The notes under the pieces: model-generated
Told to the model about the DNA's origin: nothing
The model's database searches: none
What the model saw: only the letters and a program-made list of their open reading frames with translations
Made by a program: the position numbers and the translations under genes
Source: Microvelia longipes
Taxonomy: Eukaryota > Arthropoda > Insecta > Hemiptera > Veliidae
Direction: 5' to 3'
DNA length: 64,000 nt
Assembly (NCBI GenBank): GCA_018340805.1
Contig: JACMZG010001913.1
Span: 9,727,531-9,791,530, forward strand
Shown: positions 1-11,324 of the stretch, one piece after another
How positions within the stretch are numbered: the first letter of the stretch is position 1
How the letters are laid out: each line of letters opens with the position of its first letter

Positions 1-1022
1 TCCTCGAAATCTATATCACGGTCTTGAGAAGACGTTCCACAAACAGATATCATTCCTCGAAATCTATATCACGGTCTTGAGAAGACGTTCCACAAACAGG
101 CATCGTGCTTCAAAACGTATATAGTTGTCTTGAGAGCATTTTTCACAAACAGGCATTATGCTTCAAAACCTATATATTAGTTTTTGATAACACGTTCTAC
201 TAACAGATATCATGCTTCAAAATCTATATCGTGGTCTTGAGAAGACGTTCCACAAACAGACAACATGCTTCAAAATTGTATAGATGTCTTAAGAACACGT
301 TCCGCAAACAGATATCACGTTTTCTAAACCTATAAAGGAGTCTTGAGAATACGTTTTATAAACAGACAGCATGCTTCAAAACCTATATAGTGGTCTAGAG
401 GAAACGTTCAACAAACAGATTTTATGCTTCAAAACCTATGTGCCTTAAGAACACGTTCAATAAACAGACAGCATGCTTCTAAAACCTAATATAGTGGTCT
501 AGAGGAAACGTTCAACAAACAGTTTTTATGCTTCAAACCTATGTAAAGGCCTTAAGAACACGTTCAATAAACAGACAGCATGCTTCTAAACCTATATAGT
601 GGTCTAGAGGAAAACGTTCAACAAACAGATTTTATGCTTCAAAACCTATGTGCCTTAAGAACACGTTCAATAAACAGACAGCATGCTTCTAAACCTATAT
701 AGTGGTCTAGAGGAAACGTTCAACAAACAGATTTTATGCTTCAAAACCTATGTAAAGGTCTTAAGAACACGTTCAATAAACAGACAGCATGCTTCTAAAC
801 CTATATAGTGGTCTAGAGGAAACGTTCAACAAACAGATTTTATGCTTCAAAACCTATGTAAAGGCCTTAAGAACACGTTCAATAAACAGACAACATGCTT
901 ATAAACCTATATAGTGGTATTGAAAACACGTTTCAAAAACAGATATAATGCTTCAAAATTTATATCACGGTCTTGAGAAGACGTTCCACAAACAGATATC
1001 ATACTTTAAAACATATATTGTG
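1..1022. repeat. Minisatellite, about 53-57 bp monomers with a two-monomer higher-order unit
   Basis: Tandem copies of a monomer with the core CTTGAGAAGACGTTCCACAA, each followed by an ACAAACAGATATCATG-like stretch. Between about 420 and 890 the array alternates two diverged monomers, one with TGGTCTAGAGGAAACGTTCAA and one with CCTTAAGAACACGTTCAATA, giving a higher-order unit of roughly 108 bp repeated about four times. The array runs off the left edge, so its full length is unknown. No open frame is maintained. Confidence 0.9.
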
Positions 1023-1029
1023 GTCTCTC

Positions 1030-1365
1030 AATATAGGTCTTATTATCAGCATTAGTTCAATTTTTATTGAATGACTTGTGAACCTTATTAAAAAAATTGT
1101 TAAAAACTAAAAAAAAAATTAATTAAGTTGAAATTTAGTAAGTACAAGTGTATACCTTTAACGCAATAATAAACCACACTAAGTTTTGATTAACAAGTAT
1201 AGTTATCAATACGAAAAGTATATCCATAATTTTTGTTGGATCATAAAAGTTAAGCAGTATTGAGCGTGGTTAGTGATGTATAAGTGACCGCTAAAAATGA
1301 TACGGATGCATTTACTATCTGAGGACGAGCGAAGCAAGTTGATGAGGAAAAGTTCTAAGCATAAA
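1030..1365 (+). repeat. Dispersed repeat family A, 3' half
   Basis: Matches the 3' half of a roughly 0.9-kb dispersed repeat seen at least eight times in the window. Diagnostic blocks in order are TTAGTTCAATTTTTATTGAA, then GTTGGATCATAAAAGTTAAG, TTGAGCGTGGT and GAGGACGAGCGAAGCAAG, ending in a GAGGAAAAGTTC block. No coding capacity is visible. The transposon class is unknown; it could be a non-autonomous DNA element or a Helitron-like repeat. Confidence 0.7.
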
Positions 1366-1885
1366 ACTATGTATAGAATGAGCATAACTGATAACAGCAA
1401 ACCGGTTCACTGGCGGTCTTAAGTAATGCTGCCACCCTAACAATATACAATTTTCTATTACAAAAAAGTTGGCAATACTTCCGGTTGCTAAATTATTATG
1501 TTCTATTATTGATTATTCATAAAATTCTAACATAAATATCAGTGTATTACAATACTTTAAGCATTTTAAACTGTATTTTAACATTTTTTAATTAAAACTA
1601 TATTAAAAGTCGTCAACTAAACCTAGATTCTTGCATTCCGCTACCCTTTTAACATCTAAGACCGATTTTATTAAATACTCAGCCCGTTTTTAAGTTATTA
1701 TATTTGTTTCTTCATTAATGGATATTTATGACACATATATAAAATAATGTTTTGTTGTTAGAGTGGTAATGTTTTGTTGGTACCCCTACTTAAGACCACC
1801 AGTCAACTGGCTTTCATGTTATCAGTAGAATTAAATTGTGTTTACGGTCCTATGCTCCTTCTATATTAGTATTATTCTAAGTTTA
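1355..1885 (-). mobile_element. MITE family B, copy 1
   Basis: About 530 bp with inverted ends. The outer TIR contains AGAATAATACTAATATAGAA and the inner part TACTGATAACATGAAAGCC followed by a GACTGGTGGTCTTAAGTA block. A second copy in the opposite orientation lies at 10202-10740, and the interiors align throughout. Non-coding AT-rich interior, so a non-autonomous DNA transposon. Confidence 0.75.
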
Positions 1886-2370
1886 TAACAAAAAATTGTA
1901 AAATTGCATAACACGCACGAAAAATTGTGTAAAATTTGAAATTTCGCACGAAAGTGTGACCATTAAGACCGGCAAATGTATAATTTCATCTTATCATCTA
2001 CTTTATTTCAATTTTTATTATATGAAATAATAATTATAAATAAATCGTAATATCTATTTAAATTTCATTTTACAGAAATAAAATTACAAAATATATAAAT
2101 AAAATGTAATAATTCATATTGAGAATTTGTGAACGCTTTTTTCAAATTGAACTTTGGCATGAGTTCATTATTTGTATAATAATCTATAACATTTAATTAA
2201 TGATTAATTAAATAATTAATTCATAATTTAGTATTTATGTTTCATTTCAATACGGCCAAAAGTATCTGTGGATCATCACCATTGATCCAGTGTGATCACT
2301 TGAATCACTAACGAGCGAGGACAGTCCCTGGATGAGTGACTCATGGTTTTAAAACTGATAATTTCTATAT
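1886..2370. other. AT-rich intergenic or intronic sequence
   Basis: I see no gene, repeat array or strong signal here apart from general AT richness. Confidence 0.5.
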
Positions 2371-2837
2371 AATTTGATACTACCGAGTTTTGCAAAACAT
2401 GAATAGTTGAAAAAATAAAATTGTGCGAGAGACACCTAGGAAATTTAACTAGCAAAATGAAATGCTACATCTGGGAACGTTTCCATCATTCGACATCATT
2501 GATGGCTCGACATAATGTCATGTCTCACTCTGTTTTGACGTCTAACTCATCAGGGCGCCGACAGAGCCTGAACTCACTCTGACTATCAACTAAAATTCTA
2601 AAGAATATAATGTGAAGTATTTAACAGAGAAGAGCGGTGCTCTCTTACCACCATCATGCTTGGCAAGCAAAACATGTATCATTTAATACTAATGAGTGTT
2701 AGAGAACATATATTGCGGCCTGATGAGTTAAACGTAACAAAACAGAGTGGGACATGAGACTATGTATATGATGTAACAGTTCTCAGATGTATAATTGATT
2801 TTGCTAGTTACATTTCCTAGGTGTCTCTCGCACTATT
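2371..2837. mobile_element. MITE family C, copy 1
   Basis: Begins GATACTACCGAGTTTTGCAA and ends with the block CCTAGGTGTCTCTCGCAC, which is the inverted form of GTGCGAGAGACACCTAGG near its start. The interior carries TGATGGCTCGACATAATGTC and GAGCGGTGCTCTCTTACC. A fuller composite copy is at 44283-44945 and a remnant at 7676-7745. Non-coding. It ends less than 20 bp before the putative exon at 2854. Confidence 0.75.
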
Positions 2838-2853
2838 ATATTTTCTGTTTGAG

Positions 2854-2895
2854 GAAGTGCGCAGCGAGTATATTCTGAGGACGAAATTAATTCAG
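2854..2895 (+). CDS. Putative internal exon of the Ser/Pro-rich host gene (weak)
   Basis: A 42-nt stretch between a weak acceptor (TTTTCTGTTTGAG) and a strong donor (TTCAG|GTAAG). It is open in the one frame that joins the exon at 3050: it ends in phase 1 and the next exon supplies the two missing bases. It encodes a short acidic/polar run with SEDEINS. It lies directly beside a MITE end and resembles part of repeat family A, so it may be an exonised repeat or a false exon. The downstream exons are much better supported. Confidence 0.35.
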
Positions 2896-3049
2896 GTAAG
2901 GTTCGAGTTTCCCCGTTCCCAATTTCTACTTTACATGAGGACTCTTTGTACCGATATGTAGTTTATTATACCCATCAATGTCTATGTTAGCTATGTTGCA
3001 TCAATGTCTATATTTACTATGTTGCATCAATATATTTGCTATGTTGCAG

Positions 3050-3117
3050 GGTCATTGTCAGCAACGAGTACAGCGGACTCTCTAAGCTCAAGCTTATTTT
3101 ATAATAATTCTAATGAG
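3050..3117 (+). CDS. Internal exon, Ser/Pro-rich host gene
   Basis: 68 nt between acceptor TATGTTGCAG and donor GAG|GTGAGC. The open frame completes a codon with its first two bases and ends in phase 0, matching the exon at 5158. It encodes a Ser/Thr-rich, probably disordered stretch (SLSATSTADSLSSSS, then an Asn-rich end). No known domain. The phase agreement across four successive exons, not the protein sequence itself, is the main evidence that it is real. Confidence 0.6.
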
Positions 3118-3362
3118 GTGAGCTTAATAAAATAAATTATTTCCCTATGCTAATAAACACCTCAAGTGAAATAGCTAATTATTTTTTTTTTAAATGCTAA
3201 TTACTTGACAACAACGCTTATCACATAGACATAATTTATTTAGCAAGTTACAGCATTTTTAGTTAATTACTCTTTCAATTAATTTTATTATATGATTTCT
3301 TACTTGTGGTGCAAGTGCATTTATTTTTTCTATTTTTTTATTCTCTCATTCCTCTCCTATTA

Positions 3363-4250
3363 TTAGTTAAGTGAATTTCCTATGGAGAATATTTCTGCTT
3401 GAAAAACAGTAGCATAAGCTCCTAGGCTAATGCCGATTTCATGCCTGGGGTCATCACAAAAAATTCCTGCTCCAGATCTGTCTATAATCCTTGAACCATC
3501 AGTGAACCACAATTCATAATCTCTTTTGAGAGTCAAATTTATATTCTCGGTCCTAAAGTGAGACCGATTTCGCTCAAAGTTCCATTGGGGAACCGTTAGA
3601 TCATGAAGCATTTCAGTTGATGTTAAGAAATTAATAACACTGGACCAAATGGAAACATGACCAGTAGCGATGCTAAGCAACTGCCACATTCCTTTGGTGT
3701 GAAGTCGGTAGGCTGCAAACATGGCCTCATGTTTTAGGTATAAATGTAAGGGAGGGATGTTAAGTATCACCTCTAAAGCTAACGTAGGCGCTCCCTTCAT
3801 TGCACCTAGTATACTTCTGCAAGCTACTCCTTGAATTTGTTGCAGTTTCTTTTTTTAGACTCGAGAGAAAGCTTGGGCCACCAAACAACACAAGCATATG
3901 AGATTATTGGTCTGACCAAGGTGGTGTAAATCCATAGTATAACTTTTGGTTTCAACCCCCAGTTGCTAGTTTAGACCTATTGCTCTACGACAAATCCAAA
4001 AAGCAGCCATGACTTTGTCTAATTTTGCATTCAGGTGTTCAATCCATGTTAATCTTCTATCTAAAATTACACCTAAATATTTTACTGATGAAAAAAGATT
4101 AATGGTTTCCCCTCTGAGTGATAGCTGAATGGATTCCCTCAGATTAGTTTTTCTAGTAAAGGGGACAACAACTGTCTTAGACAGATTTACAGATAAATTA
4201 TTCTTTCTGCACCATTTATCTACTATGTTTAAGACTCTTTGGCCGAGTTA
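3363..4250 (-). pseudogene. Jockey-like LINE relic: end of reverse transcriptase plus RNase H
   Basis: Leftward relic in the intron of the Ser/Pro-rich gene. The segment at about 3840-4250 reads on the minus strand as the C-terminal part of a reverse transcriptase: the thumb-side motif NLSKTVVVPFTRKT and a KYLGVILD-type block. The segment 3363-3800 reads as an RNase H start with WFTDGSR and GAGIFC, the first catalytic Asp included. The two parts are separated by stops and frame changes, and the endonuclease, catalytic RT core and remaining RNase H are missing. A closely related RNase H relic lies at 52436-52890. Dead copy. Confidence 0.75.
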
Positions 4251-5157
4251 AAACACAGTTTTATAATATAATAGATAATAGACTCTATAATAGACTAAAT
4301 AGAGGTTAAAGTTAAACATTTCTTGTTAAAAAATGATTATTGATTTGTGTTTTTAGGGCTTTAAATCTAATAAAAATCTCCCAAGTCAATAAAACGCTGA
4401 AAACGGCAAAAATATATTTGTGGTAAACAACAAATAATGAGTATGGTGTCATTAAAATGTTTTTAATGTTTTTTGGGCCTTGGAGTAGTTATGAAACCGG
4501 TCCGCGAAGGTCCGCAAGCCGAACAAATTTCTTTTCGAATGCTTGCTTTTTTTGCACACCAATCAAACTCTTGTCCAGGTTTTCGATTTATGTTTCATTT
4601 ATAGTCAATAGTCAATCCCCAAATGGTTACCTAAATGTAGGATAATAAAAGAAAAGAAGTCTCTCCACAAAACAAAACTTTATTGGCAAAGCGCTTTTAA
4701 CCTAACTAGAGGCCATCATCAGTGCAAAACCGTTGAGATGTTAAAGAAGATGTTATATTCATGTTTTTTTTTAGTAATTAAAAATATAAGGCCACTATCA
4801 ATTTGAACTAAACGTTTAGGGACGTTAATAAAATAAGTTTGTTTAGATTTATTTAAATAAAATAATTTCATTTGATTAAATTTTATTAAATTAAAATGAA
4901 ATACATTAGATTAAGCTTGCTATTAATACTACTCTAGTTAAAAGAAAACCCCTCTACTTGGGAAGCATTATTGCCCCCCCCCCCCTATTGGGCTCCTTGA
5001 GAAGAGGTTTGGGTCCTTTAAGGCCAAATCCCCCTCGGACCTTTTTGGCTCAGTCCGCCACTACTAAGTTAGCCCATTTAAAATAGTGATTATTGTTTTA
5101 GATGTAAAATTTTTAGATGTTAATGTGTAATTTAGTCGTTTTTAATGAATATTTCAG
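4251..5157. other. Intron with MITE debris
   Basis: AT-rich intron. At about 4495-4560 there is a fragment of MITE family D (GGTCCGCAAGCCG, then a run ending in GCTTGC). A poly-C run near 4975-4985 sits in unidentified repeat sequence. No exon candidate seen. Confidence 0.5.
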
Positions 5158-5241
5158 GCTGATTCTTTGATACCACCTCCCTATTCGAGTGCACCTGGAA
5201 GTGTAGATCATATTAACACCTCTCCCCCTGACAGCACATCG
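5158..5241 (+). CDS. Internal exon with PPxY motif, Ser/Pro-rich host gene
   Basis: 84 nt (28 codons, phase 0 to phase 0) between acceptor AATATTTCAG and donor TCG|GTAAGC. It encodes ADSLIPPPYSSAPGS and then a polar segment ending in SPPDSTS. PPPY is a PPxY motif, the ligand of WW domains such as those of Nedd4-family ubiquitin ligases. By analogy this may be a regulatory cytoplasmic tail, which is inference. The exon is symmetric and fits both neighbours in phase. Confidence 0.72.
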
Positions 5242-5339
5242 GTAAGCATTCTAAATTATTACAGATACTTTTCTGATAAATTACTTCTGATACTTTTACA
5301 GATGTAAAAGTAATAACAATACGCTCCTTTATCTGATGT

Positions 5340-5425
5340 AAATAATAATAATAATGCATGATTAGTGTCTTTCGGCTCGTCATCAGGGATAACTCCTGCA
5401 GGAATTTCTTCAGGAGGTAGTAGCA
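5340..5425 (-). repeat. SINE tail fragment, same family as 36432-36683
   Basis: Inverted match to the tail of the SINE at 36432-36683. Shared blocks are the ATT microsatellite end, AGCCG and CATCAGGGATAACTCCTGC. The tRNA-like head is absent here. Confidence 0.6.
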
Positions 5426-5489
5426 AATGTTACACTATAAGTGTACTTTAAAGTTGTCGACAGTTTATTTGAACAATATTCTTATATAA

Positions 5490-5645
5490 ACTGGAGGGTT
5501 CCTAGTAGTGTAGTGGTTAGCACGTGCGCCTTCCACCCAGACAGTTCGGGTTCGATCCCGGTCGGGGCCTCTAGAATTTTCAGGAGGGATGGGAATCCTT
5601 TCACGTGCCGTCCTTCGAATGGAAGTCAATAGATTTACAGCATTT
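5490..5645 (+). mobile_element. tRNA-derived SINE (Gly/Glu-like head)
   Basis: Positions 5497-5570 fold like a tRNA. The acceptor arms GGTTCCT and CGGGGCC pair with G-U wobbles. There is an A-box-like TAGTGTAGTGGTTAGCACG and a clear B box GGTTCGATCCC. It continues without a tRNA 3' end into a body containing AGGAGGGATGGGAATCC and a CACGTGCCGTCCTTC block. A diverged second copy at 6520-6665 shares both head and body, which marks a SINE rather than a tRNA gene. Confidence 0.7.
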
Positions 5646-5762
5646 CATTTTAAAATTAGTGTCCATTTTGAAAATATAGACAATTAAATTTTAAAAGCCT
5701 AAAAATTTAATTATCTATCTGCTTTTCGGCTTATTGGCAGATACCGAAGCTCATAATCATGA

Positions 5763-6010
5763 CATTCGGAGGACGAGCGAAGCGTAACTAAAGTCACAAC
5801 ACCCTACACTTTGGATCACTAATCCATTCTGAGGAGAAGCATAGCGAGATCGAAGAAATGCCACCCAAGGCCATAAGTAATCCTAACATTCTTAAGACGA
5901 GCGAAGCGAGTCCGAATTTATAACACACCAACAAACAATTTGTTCTGACGTCGAGCGCAGCAAGACCGAAGTTGTGAGGAAAAGTACCGATGTACCCAGT
6001 ACCTGATTTT
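5763..6010 (+). repeat. Dispersed repeat family A, 3' end fragment
   Basis: Several variants of the GAGGACGAGCGAAGCGAG block in a row, ending with GAGGAAAAGTACCGATGTAC. Intronic. Confidence 0.55.
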
Positions 6011-6138
6011 ATTAATTATAATCAAAGTGTTCAGGCTACAAATGCCTTCGATGCTTCAAAATTTAACCGATAGAGTTCAGCTTCTCTAGTAATAATATAT
6101 TCATAGCTTTGTCATTAAGAAGTTGTTTTTGTTGATAG

Positions 6139-6318
6139 GAAACAGTGGCGGAAGTGGTTGCTGTCGCTACAACAGAAGTGATAAGACCAGAAGGAGAGAG
6201 ACGTCAAGCCAGACCCTCCCTATGCGGGTTGTCTAACGTTTCAAGCATCTCGACAGCTCCACTTGACTCCCCTCCCCAAGCCACTACTCCAACACTTAAT
6301 AAAATTTCATCTCATCAG
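6139..6318 (+). CDS. Internal exon, Ser/Pro-rich host gene
   Basis: 180 nt (60 codons, phase 0 to phase 0) between acceptor TTTTGTTGATAG and donor CATCAG|GTAGTC, a weaker donor. It encodes ETVAEVVAVATTEV, then a basic EGERRQARPS patch, one Cys, and a Ser/Thr/Pro-rich end (TAPLDSPPQATTPTL). No conserved domain recognised; low complexity suggests a disordered region. The preceding exon ends in phase 0 and the following one starts in phase 0. Confidence 0.7.
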
Positions 6319-8003
6319 GTAGTCTCTATTGTAGAATCTTATAATATGAACTGAATCCTTACATACTAAATAAGTGGAGGCAAGGCACAAAAGTTTATTT
6401 GCTACCACATTACATTTGCATTTATAAGCATAAATTTAATTCCACTATTCTCGTTCGCCCTGCCATTCATTACAACGTATTGGAGGTTTGGTTCTAAGTT
6501 CTTCCGCCAAAAATGTAGTGGAGAGGGTCTTGCTAATGTAATGGTTAGCACCCCTAACATCCAGACAGTCCGGGTTCTATCCTGGTCCAGCCCTCTTGGA
6601 TTTTCATGTGAGGGATGAAAATGTAACACGTACTGTCCTTCTAAAGGGACTTTAAGCCAGTGACTTTAAAGCCTGTGTGATGTCAGGTATTTGTAAAAAA
6701 TCTTTAACTCTAAATGTATCTAGGTTTAGGCAAAATATAAAAACCTCAATATTAGCTAATAATTAAAATATATTTTTCTGTCTTATAATACCAAGAGCAA
6801 AAAAGCTTATTAGTCTTTCAGTCGGGCAGTTAGATTCTTTGGTAAAGTAAAATCTCTTCTGTGGATTAGACACAAAATGCCTTCGACTGCACTCATATCT
6901 AACAGAGTAAGCAAAAATGACTCAAAGATAAGGACCACTTGCTGGGTGATCCATCATCCCTAAGTACTATCAGTATTACAAAGATGTAGTGAAGGAGTCA
7001 ATAAAAAAGTGGTAGCAGAGAGTCGAGACACACCACCGAGCCCCAGCCACATCACTGTGTTCAACTTGTCGTCTTTCCTCTGTCAATTTTCTATATCAAT
7101 ACAAACAGGATAGACTATCCTGAAGGCGAAGCATGCCTGAAAAATTCTGGCACGGTGGTCCGCAAGTAGGGCTATTTTTAATCCTCGTTTGCTTGCTTCG
7201 CTTGACTTCCAACGAAAAGCATGCGTTCCTTTTAGTCCAATGGCTGAACCTGATCAAATTACTTATTTTACACTGCTTTAACCAAATTTTTCGGAAAACA
7301 TTCTGATTGAGAAAGAAAAAAACATATTCTACCTATAGTAAAGGCTTTTATGTGATAGCACATGCTCCAAATTCTACAAACAAAGTGAAAGCATTTGCAA
7401 AATAAACTAAAAAATGCACAAAACGTTGACGTTTTTAAAAGAAATTAGGTGACAAATTTTATAAATTGATTTGGAGGTTTTGCCAATGCTGCAACGTTGG
7501 TTGTAGTTTCCCAATTGATTAATTAATGATTAATTAAAACTCTATTTATTGGAAATTTCAAAAGGTTTAAAAATTTTCTATTTGAAAGACTTCATTCTAA
7601 ATAGGCAGACTATGTTCTTTCTTCGTCATTGAAGGTATATTTGGAGAAAAAGGTGTTAAAAAGAATAATTGATACAACATAATTGTGCGAGAGACACCTA
7701 GGGAATGTAACCAGCAAAATTCAATGCTACATCTGGGAACCGTTAAAAGAAGTTCAAATGAGTCGAATTATATCAGTTATGATATATTGAAGTATCATGA
7801 AGGCATACTTTAATGCTCGGGTTTTCTGTTTTTGCTTCTTTATCTGAACGTTAACACTACTACTTCTTAAGGGAATTCCATAATGTCTAAAGTAATTATA
7901 CTAAGGGTATCCCCCCCTAAAACAAAAAAAAAACTCCTAATATATGGATAATTTACCTGTTGCTCCGTTATGTAGTGATATACTATTTGTTGTGTTGTTA
8001 CAG
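6319..8003. other. Intron with SINE and MITE fragments
   Basis: Holds the SINE copy at 6520-6665, a family D MITE fragment at about 7130-7245 (GGCACGGTGGTCCGCAAGTA) and a family C remnant at 7676-7745 (TTGTGCGAGAGACACCTAGG). Otherwise AT-rich with no exon candidate. Confidence 0.6.
6520..6665 (+). mobile_element. tRNA-derived SINE, diverged copy
   Basis: Same family as 5490-5645. The A-box region is TAATGTAATGGTTAGCACC, the B box is degraded to GGTTCTATCCT, and the body has GTGAGGGATGAAAATG and a TGTCCTTCTAAAGG block. Confidence 0.6.
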
Positions 8004-8138
8004 AGCCTCAGAGCCAAGTACAGGAGCTACTTCAGTCGTTCAGCGCCGAGTACACCGTCATCAAGACTGACTCCCATCACCTTCCCGAGTGGAGAAAGCA
8101 GTCCGCTTCTGCACGATCTGGAAAATACAATGTTTTGA
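8004..8138 (+). CDS. Terminal exon with stop codon, Ser/Pro-rich host gene
   Basis: Acceptor TGTTGTTACAG, then 44 codons in phase 0 and TGA at 8136-8138. It encodes a basic start (SLRAKYRSYFSRS), a Ser/Thr/Pro run and a C-terminus with SPLLHDLENTMF. The four best exons (3050, 5158, 6139, 8004) read in one continuous frame to this stop, so this is the 3' end of a + strand gene whose start lies left of the window. I do not recognise the protein. The last codons fall at the start of a tandem repeat, so the C-terminus may be recently altered. No polyadenylation signal is obvious. Confidence 0.7.
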   Translation, partial: SLRAKYRSYFSRSAPSTPSSRLTPITFPSGESSPLLHDLENTMF

Positions 8139-8645
8139 TCCAGATCTAGGAAATACCATATTTTGAGTTTCCAGATCTGGAAAATACTATGTTTTGAGTT
8201 TCTAGATTTAGAAAATAGGTTTTGATCTAAACCTGGGAAATACTGTTGTACTTTAAGTTGCGATTCCTTCAAAATACCACATGTTTTCACATGATACGGA
8301 AATATGTGGTAAAATTTTAGATTAGGAAATACCATATTTTGAGTTTCCTGCTCTTGAAAATAGCGTGTTTTCACTAGGTATGAAAAATACTGTAAGTTTG
8401 TATTTATGGAAAATACTACACTTTAATTTTGTATTTATGGAAAATACTATACTTTAAGTTTGTATTTATGGAAAATACTATACTTTAAGTTTGTATTTAT
8501 GGTAAATACTATACTTTAAGTTTGTATTAATAGAAAATACTATACTTTAAGTTTGTATTTATGGGAAATACTATACTTTTAGTTTGTATTAATGGAAAAT
8601 ACTATACTTTAATTTTACAGATCTGGAAAATACCGTCTTTTAGGT
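8139..8645. repeat. Tandem repeat, about 27-33 bp unit
   Basis: First part: variants of a unit with CTGGAAAATACTATGTTTTG. Second part (8380-8620): about eight copies of TTTGTATTTATGGAAAATAC followed by TATACTTTAAG. It begins inside the last exon and occupies the likely 3' UTR of the upstream gene. Confidence 0.85.
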
Positions 8646-8682
8646 TTCAGATAATAATTATTTTTCATTAAAAATAATAAAA

Positions 8683-9480
8683 AATCCAACATCAGGTACG
8701 GGGTACTCGGAACTTTTCCTCGTCATATAGGATTCGCTACGCTCATCCTCCCTACTTGGACTCGCTTCTCTCGTCCTCAGAATATACAACTCGACAAATG
8801 AATGCTGAAACATCTCTTCGGACTTGCTTCGCTCGTCCTCAAATATTAAATGCACTCATTTTATCCTCAGCGGCCACCCATACAGCACTGACCACGCTCA
8901 ATGCTGCTTACCTTTTATGATCCAACAAAATCATAAATTTTACTTGTCATATTAAAACGAAACTTAGTGTACTTATTTATCACGTAATTGTACCGAATAT
9001 CAACTTAATTAGATTATTTTCCGATTTTTACAATTTATTAAAAAACGTACACAAGTAATTTGATAACATTTGAACCAATGCTAATAATGAGATGAAACCT
9101 CGCACATATATTAGTCTTATACATGGCTACATGCGTGCCAAATCTCAATCTGATCGTATAATTTTTCCCGCGTTTTATGATTTTTTTATATTTCGCTGAG
9201 TAATTTTGCCGGTTAATGACGTCATAAAAAAATCCGAATAGCACAACTACAGCGGTAGATTCATGTTTGTACAAACTTTTTAACCCTATAGCATAAATAC
9301 ACTAGGAGCTACGATGATAACAGACACACACAGATACAGACAGAAAACTTAGTGAAAACCACTCAGGAGGCTTTAAAAACGCCTGAAACAGATAGTTCCG
9401 GTGACATCCCGGTTTCGGATTTTTTTGGCAACACAATACTTTTCCTATATACCTACTGTATAATGAGAAAAAGGAAGAAG
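8683..9480 (-). repeat. Dispersed repeat family A, near full-length copy
   Basis: Inverted relative to the copies at 33365 and 34085. From left to right it shows the inverted forms of the GTACCCCGTACC end, several CTCGCTTCGCTCGTCCTC blocks, GATCCAACAAAA, the TCAAATGACTTGTG region and finally the TCCGGTGACATCCCGGTTTC start region. Non-coding. Confidence 0.75.
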
Positions 9481-9688
9481 ACATTAAAAAAGTGTGAGTA
9501 AGAGTGTGAGTAAGAGATTTTGATTTTCAATCAAAATAAGCCTTTAATCTCATTTTAATTTTCTGCTATAATTTGAAGCATCGTTTGAAGTACCAAATTC
9601 GATTAAACATTCTTATCTTATAAGGATTTGTATACTAACAATATTAGGTACTATTCTTCATCCTGATTTAACCCTTTGAGAGTAACAC

Positions 9689-9870
9689 TAGGCTATGCCC
9701 CCTCTAGTAATATATCTCTATGTTCGATCTATACTAGTATTCGTCAAAGACTGCGGGAAACTCAATTGTTGAGTCAACTCAAAGATTAGTATATACTAAT
9801 AAAACAATAACTATTGGCTCTAACTACATACTTTGAACATAGAGGTATATACTAGAGGAGGCATAGCCTA
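9689..9870. mobile_element. Small palindromic MITE (about 182 bp)
   Basis: Left end TAGGCTATGCCCCCTCTAGT and right end the inverted ACTAGAGGAGGCATAGCCTA. The arms extend through the TATATCTCTATGTTC block. Non-coding interior. No target duplication confirmed. Confidence 0.65.
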
Positions 9871-10201
9871 TCTTAATACATTAAGAGGCCTGAAACATCT
9901 TCTTAGGGATCTCAGGGGCTCTGTGTAACCTCAATGAAATCTCCATCAAGAGCGAGTTAAGGTTATAATTAATAAATTTATGTCGGTTTCCAGCACATTG
10001 TTTTGGTCAGGTTCTTTTTCGGTGTTTCAAAATTCAACCAATATATCTCTAGCACTAATATCTCTATGACTCTATATTCCACTAGTTGTACTCTGGAGTA
10101 ATGTGACCAACTCATTAATCTTAATAATTATGCACAAATTAATAGCCACAGGGTCTAACACCCCCCTCCCCCCACCTTATCCTTGGAGGGTTAAATCCTT
10201 A

Positions 10202-10740
10202 CAATAATACTAATATAGAAGGACCATATGACCGTAAGCACAATGTAATTCTACTAATAACATGAAAGCCGGTTGACTGGTGGTCATAAGTAGGGGTACC
10301 ACCCTGACAACAAACCATTATTTTAAATATGAGTCATAAATATCCATTAATGAAGAAATATCGTAAAGAACAAATATAATAACTTAAAACACTTGGTGAG
10401 TATTTAATAAAAAACTGGTCTTAGATGACAAAAGGGTAGCGGAATACGAGAATCTACATTTAGTTGACGAGGACTACTTTTTATATAATTTTAATTAAAA
10501 ACGTTAAAATACAATTTAAAATTCATAAAATATTGTAATGCACCGATATTTATATTATATATAATGAAACCAATCATTAAATGAATAATAGAACATAATA
10601 ATTCAGCAACCGGAAGTATTGACAACTTTTTTATAAGAAAATTATATATTGTTAGGGTGGCAGCATTACTTAAGTGCACCATTGAACCGGCTTTCGTGTT
10701 ATCAGTAGTGCTCCTTTTATATATAGTATTATTCTAAGGT
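10202..10740 (+). mobile_element. MITE family B, copy 2
   Basis: Both ends carry the TIR: AATACTAATATAGAAGGACC and CTACTAATAACATGAAAGCC on the left, the inverted CCGGCTTTCGTGTTATCAGT and ATATAGTATTATTCTAAG on the right. The interior matches 1355-1885 in reverse. Non-coding. Confidence 0.75.
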
Positions 10741-11320
10741 TGAATCAAAAGAAATTTAAACCTTTTAAGTTCTTTCATAATTTACTTACTCCCGTATAAG
10801 TTTTGCCTAAAAAGCCTATAAATGTAAATATTTGAAGTGATAAGGATTTAGGATATAATTAGAAATTGATAAGATTAACAATTTTATCTACTCATATAGC
10901 AGGTATAATTAATAGTTACTAATAAGGCCCCACCCACAACGAGACAAAAATAAAATCATACATATTAAACGGTATGATCATAAATATAAATATTACGTTA
11001 AACTTATTGAAACAAAGATTTAACACATGATGAATTTTCAAAAATTCATTTAAAAGAAAAAATGTTTCGTAAAAAGAAAAAAGTTTATTCGCGGATAAAA
11101 ATTTTTAATTTTCCAAATAAGTAAAGTTTAAGATCATGCAGGTATTAAAATAAATGCTAAAAAAAAAAATATTTCTTATAATTTTCGGTTGTTTTTAAAA
11201 ATATGATATAGTTTAAATTAAAAATCAAATACTAGAAACTCTTGAAAAACGTTACGATTTTACAAAGGTTATAGAATTAAATGTAAACAAAACTTGTTTT
11301 TACTTTAGTTATATTAGACA
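10741..11320. other. AT-rich sequence, nothing recognised
   Basis: No coding exon, RNA gene or repeat structure identified. It leads into the 96-bp satellite. Confidence 0.5.
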
Positions 11321-11324
11321 TTAA

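Noticed and set aside
5497..5570. tRNA gene (Gly-like)
   Set aside because: Imperfect acceptor stem, SINE body attached, and a second copy with the same body at 6520.
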